Assembly (NCBI GenBank): GCA_002441525.1
Contig: DJWH01000093.1
Coordinates: forward strand, 1 to 21,100
DNA from: Acholeplasmataceae bacterium UBA6235
GTDB taxonomy: Bacteria > Bacillota_I > Bacilli_A > Acholeplasmatales > UBA5453
DNA: 21,100 nucleotides
Direction of reading: 5' to 3'
Below the pieces are notes generated by a model that searched no databases, was not told the DNA's origin, and saw only the letters and a program-made list of their open reading frames with translations. How positions within the stretch are numbered: the stretch's first letter is position 1; each line of letters begins with the position of its first letter. Shown here piece after piece: positions 21,095-21,100 of the stretch. The translations under genes were made by a program, and so were the position numbers.

Positions 21095-21100
21095 TCACAC

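Overview
The window comes from a low-GC, Gram-positive-type bacterium. UGA is read as a stop at several coupled gene junctions and Trp is encoded by UGG, so the code is standard. That excludes code-4 mycoplasmas and fits an Acholeplasma-like mollicute relative or another low-GC Bacillota. The placement is an inference from gene content, Shine-Dalgarno sites and AT-richness. Almost every gene is on the minus strand.

Region 1 (1-7500) looks like ordinary chromosome. It holds a Sua5-type tRNA t6A enzyme, a small single-span membrane protein, a thioredoxin-coupled arsenate reductase and a DUF4256 protein. Next come a PadR-MFS-ChrA operon with a tandem palindromic operator, and a translationally coupled pair of an XRE regulator and a four-repeat protein. 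It ends with a small operon of a P-loop kinase-like protein, a 75-aa unknown and a small membrane protein.

Region 2 (7511-9120) is a scar of mobile DNA. A complete IS3-family element (about 1.19 kb, orfA/orfB with a GGGAAAA slippery site) sits between the 3' remnant of a membrane-protein gene on the left and the 3' remnant of a probable serine-recombinase gene on the right. The two flanks are unrelated and I see no target duplication, so the IS probably lies at a deletion or rearrangement junction.

Region 3 (about 9130-16680) is an accessory island bounded by two directly repeated sequences, each carrying a near-identical nested terminator hairpin. From right to left it encodes two ABC ATPases, an ABC-2-type permease, a HAD phosphatase, a DegV/FakB-like fatty-acid-binding protein and a TetR regulator, joined by 1-4 bp overlaps and one short gap. 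A patatin-like phospholipase and a GT4 glycosyltransferase follow. The ABC promoter (TTGCAA-17-TATAAT) is overlapped by a TGTTACA/TGCAACA palindrome that is a likely operator of the TetR protein. Together the genes suggest an envelope or lipid-remodelling and export cassette; this is inference.

Region 4 (16741-20021) is a housekeeping-like minus-strand operon: zinc-ribbon membrane protein, D-2-hydroxyacid dehydrogenase, a DUF1801-like fusion protein and an RlmD-type 23S rRNA methyltransferase. A plus-strand 3-hydroxyisobutyrate dehydrogenase-family gene (20131-20976) is transcribed divergently from it.
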